DNA of 19,860 nucleotides, from NCBI GenBank assembly GCA_003505715.1, contig DNXU01000431.1, forward strand, positions 1 through 19,860, read 5' to 3'. The DNA comes from Cyanobacteria bacterium UBA8803 (GTDB taxonomy: Bacteria > Cyanobacteriota > Cyanobacteriia > Cyanobacteriales > Coleofasciculaceae). Shown here piece by piece: positions 17,787 to 19,860 of this stretch. The translations under genes were made by a program, and so were the position numbers. How positions within the stretch are numbered: the stretch's first letter is position 1; every line of letters begins with the position of its first letter. Below the pieces are notes generated by a model, which was given only the letters and a program-made list of their open reading frames with translations, was not told where the DNA came from and made no database searches.

Positions 17787-19823
17787 ATGTACGAATCTGC
17801 ACAAAAGAAAACTTCCTCCTGGACTCCGGCTTCAATTCAGAAAAAGAGTAAGAGCTTCTCCAAACCGGGCAGTTCGGCTGTACAGCCGAAACTGGATACC
17901 TGGTCTAACTCCCAGGCAATACCCAGCTACTCTACAGCTCCCCTGGATTTGTTGACGGCAAATATCATGCCCTCTGTAGAAACCCAAGAGGCGGAACCAT
18001 TAGAAAATGCAACAGTGCAGCGGCAAGCTGAGCCAGGGGGAGTAGCATTGACATTGGTAGCGCCGCCAATAGTATCAACACCTTCAATGCCGACGGTGCA
18101 GTCCAAGGAAGTCGGGGTTCAGCGGCAATGTGCAGCATGTGCCTCCGAACAGCAAGAGCACTCAGCAGAAGAGGGGAAAGAGATTGATGAGATGTCGGTA
18201 GCGGCAAGTGGGATTCAGACTAAGTTAACCGTAGGAGCACCCGGAGATCCTTACGAGCAAGAAGCTGATAGAGTAGCGGCACAGGTAATGTCGATGTCAG
18301 ATAGTTCGCCTCAAGTGCAGCGCTTTGAACAAGAGGAAAACCCAGTACAGATGTGGTCATTGGTACAGTCGATTACACCTTTGGTGCAGAGGCAAGAGGA
18401 TGAATCGGTACAAATGCGATCGCAACTGCAACGGGCATTTGAACCTGGAGGGAATGAAGCATCTCTTGATTTAGAAAGCCGTTTGAATGCCTCTAAGGGT
18501 CGAGGTTCTTCTTTAGCACCATCCGTAAGAGCCTTTATGGAACCGCGCTTTGGTGCTGATTTTAGTGCTGTGCGGGTGCATACGGGTGCGGAAGCAGTGC
18601 AGATGAACCGGGAGTTGGGTGCACAGGCGTTTACCCATGGCAGTGATGTTTATTTTGGGGCTCTTAAGTCGCCGGGGAATAATGAGTTAACGGCTCATGA
18701 GTTGACTCATGTCGTGCAGCAAACAGGTAAAAATCAATCAGCAACTATCCGGACTTCACCAGACACAGAACAGCTCAATGGTGGGGATACAGGAAATGAG
18801 AGGCAAGCCTTGCTCAAAAATGCAGCGGATGTCATTGAAAGCGAAGGAGGGAAAGCTAAGTTCTCTTACTTAGCCGCAGATCCTGAGTGGAACTCCAGTT
18901 TTATCATGTTCGATGATTTTCCTGTACACAAGCTTTATCGCCATCTCTTCGAGCAATGGTTCGGCTCTACTGATGTTGAAAGTCTTGAAAACACCACGGA
19001 TTTGTCTGTCCCGCCGGGATGGGTAGCCGAATTCCGTGCCAAAGCACTGAATGTCCAACCCAAAAAACCTGGAGATAACGATTACGACTCGTACCTGGAA
19101 CAAAAACAGTTGGCCGACCTCGCTATAAAACTGGCTGATAGCGTTGCTGCCGAAACACCGGCTCAAAAAATTCGTAGGCAGTTTGTGCAGGAAGCAGATA
19201 AACGGGTAGGAACGACTGTAATGAGTCAGGATAAAATTGATGAGGAAAGAAAGAAGCCCGCAAGCGGTGGACTCACCCCTCAAAACTTTACCACCTGTAT
19301 TGCATTTTTCAGTCAAGTTGTAGGGCAGGTCACAAACAAATCAGGCATTAACAGCCCTCTGCTTAAAGGTCCCAACGCCTATAAAGAGATTAACCCAGCG
19401 GCTAAAGAAAATCTTCCCCCCGGTGCATGGCATGGTTGTTCCCCTGGTACTAAAAGCCGCCCCAAGCCAGGAGATCTGCTGATATTCACCTTCGCCGAGG
19501 ACGTAAAGAATGATGCGGGGCAACTAAAGTATGGGAAAGGTTGGTTTGCCCATATCTCGATCTTCAGAGCCATTCAGCCAGTTCAAAAACCAATTTCTGA
19601 TCAAGAAACTTATGGAATGCTCAAGGAATGTGGAGGGGAGAATGGAAATCTTGAAAAATGGATTTCGATTGATGGAGGGGGCACCACAGCTAGCGAAGCT
19701 GTTCGTTATTTCTGCCCGGATAATTGCCTGATCAAGGGACGTACTGATAAGAGAACCCTTCATGGTTGGATAGATATTGAGAAAGCGGCGGAGGCTCAAT
19801 TAGTGAAAGAGCCTGGGCAATGA
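17787..19823 (+). CDS. DUF4157 protein with putative papain-like C-terminal effector domain
   Basis: The predicted protein has 678 residues. The N-terminal third is low complexity, rich in Gln, Ser and Pro, with repeated VQRQ/VQM motifs, a CAAC pair (115-118) and the family motif GDPYEQEADRVAAQVM (153-168). The DUF4157 domain (about 240-315) contains LAPSVRAFMEPRFGADFSAVRVH and HELTH (304-308), an HExxH-type zinc site. DUF4157 proteins are associated with extracellular contractile injection systems, where the domain is thought to guide cargo loading. Residues 316-490 are unassigned. The C-terminus has TTCIAFFSQV (Cys504), KPGDLLIF (560-567), FAHISIF (His589) and WISIDGG (625-631), an order and spacing like NlpC/P60 or CHAP cysteine amidases. 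No signal peptide, hydrophobic segment or immunity gene is visible within the window. GAGG gives a Shine-Dalgarno. No injection-system structural gene lies in this window. Confidence 0.82.
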   Translation: MYESAQKKTSSWTPASIQKKSKSFSKPGSSAVQPKLDTWSNSQAIPSYSTAPLDLLTANIMPSVETQEAEPLENATVQRQAEPGGVALTLVAPPIVSTPSMPTVQSKEVGVQRQCAACASEQQEHSAEEGKEIDEMSVAASGIQTKLTVGAPGDPYEQEADRVAAQVMSMSDSSPQVQRFEQEENPVQMWSLVQSITPLVQRQEDESVQMRSQLQRAFEPGGNEASLDLESRLNASKGRGSSLAPSVRAFMEPRFGADFSAVRVHTGAEAVQMNRELGAQAFTHGSDVYFGALKSPGNNELTAHELTHVVQQTGKNQSATIRTSPDTEQLNGGDTGNERQALLKNAADVIESEGGKAKFSYLAADPEWNSSFIMFDDFPVHKLYRHLFEQWFGSTDVESLENTTDLSVPPGWVAEFRAKALNVQPKKPGDNDYDSYLEQKQLADLAIKLADSVAAETPAQKIRRQFVQEADKRVGTTVMSQDKIDEERKKPASGGLTPQNFTTCIAFFSQVVGQVTNKSGINSPLLKGPNAYKEINPAAKENLPPGAWHGCSPGTKSRPKPGDLLIFTFAEDVKNDAGQLKYGKGWFAHISIFRAIQPVQKPISDQETYGMLKECGGENGNLEKWISIDGGGTTASEAVRYFCPDNCLIKGRTDKRTLHGWIDIEKAAEAQLVKEPGQ

Positions 19824-19839
19824 TTTTGGGATCTCTCGC

Positions 19840-19860
19840 AATGGGTAATTGGTAATTGGT
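19840..19860 (+). repeat. Start of a GGTAATTGGT low-complexity tract
   Basis: GGGTAATTGGTAATTGGT at the right edge is the beginning of a tandem tract like those at 11573 and 12051 in style. It continues out of the window. Confidence 0.5.

Noticed and set aside
18870..19316. 148-codon minus-strand frame inside the DUF4157 gene, considered as an antisense immunity gene
   Set aside because: It is the shadow of a well-supported coding frame and has no family resemblance or ribosome site.

Overview
The window looks like part of a filamentous cyanobacterial chromosome. The octamer GCGATCGC (HIP1) recurs nearly twenty times in genes and spacers. The gene families are also cyanobacterial in style: multi-PAS histidine kinases, a REC-cyclase, Uma2 nucleases, a DUF2470 protein and a Gap1-type GAPDH. 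Low-complexity GGGAATGGGGAATGGG and CAACCA tracts fit Oscillatoriales-like genomes. Genus assignment is inference; no rRNA or tRNA gene is visible.

Left third (1-5830) is mostly core. An NFACT/RqcH-like ribosome quality-control protein (minus strand) is divergent from a remA-gmk pair (plus). A cytoplasmic GH13 alpha-glucanase follows, bracketed by two palindromes of one dispersed family. Next come an intact Uma2-type nuclease gene and a convergent DUF2470 gene.

The middle (6025-13215) is entirely minus strand. In transcription order it holds gap1, a five-PAS HisKA_2 kinase, a REC-PAS-HisKA kinase, and a REC-adenylate/guanylate cyclase. The last three form a likely phosphorelay-to-cAMP cluster. 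The first kinase carries an in-frame insertion of the same G/A-rich dispersed repeat that lies in its own upstream spacer.

The right third (13216-19860) is accessory. It contains a VapBC-type toxin-antitoxin pair, a multi-hairpin repeat with direct-repeat edges, and a broken junction where the 5' two thirds of a second Uma2 gene meets the decayed 3' part of a WG-repeat gene carrying a nonsense codon. A HigBA-type pair follows, bracketed by degenerate direct repeats.

The window ends with a 678-residue DUF4157 protein of the kind associated with extracellular contractile injection systems. Its uncharacterised C-terminus shows papain-like (NlpC/P60 or CHAP style) Cys/His spacing. This is the best candidate for something not yet described.
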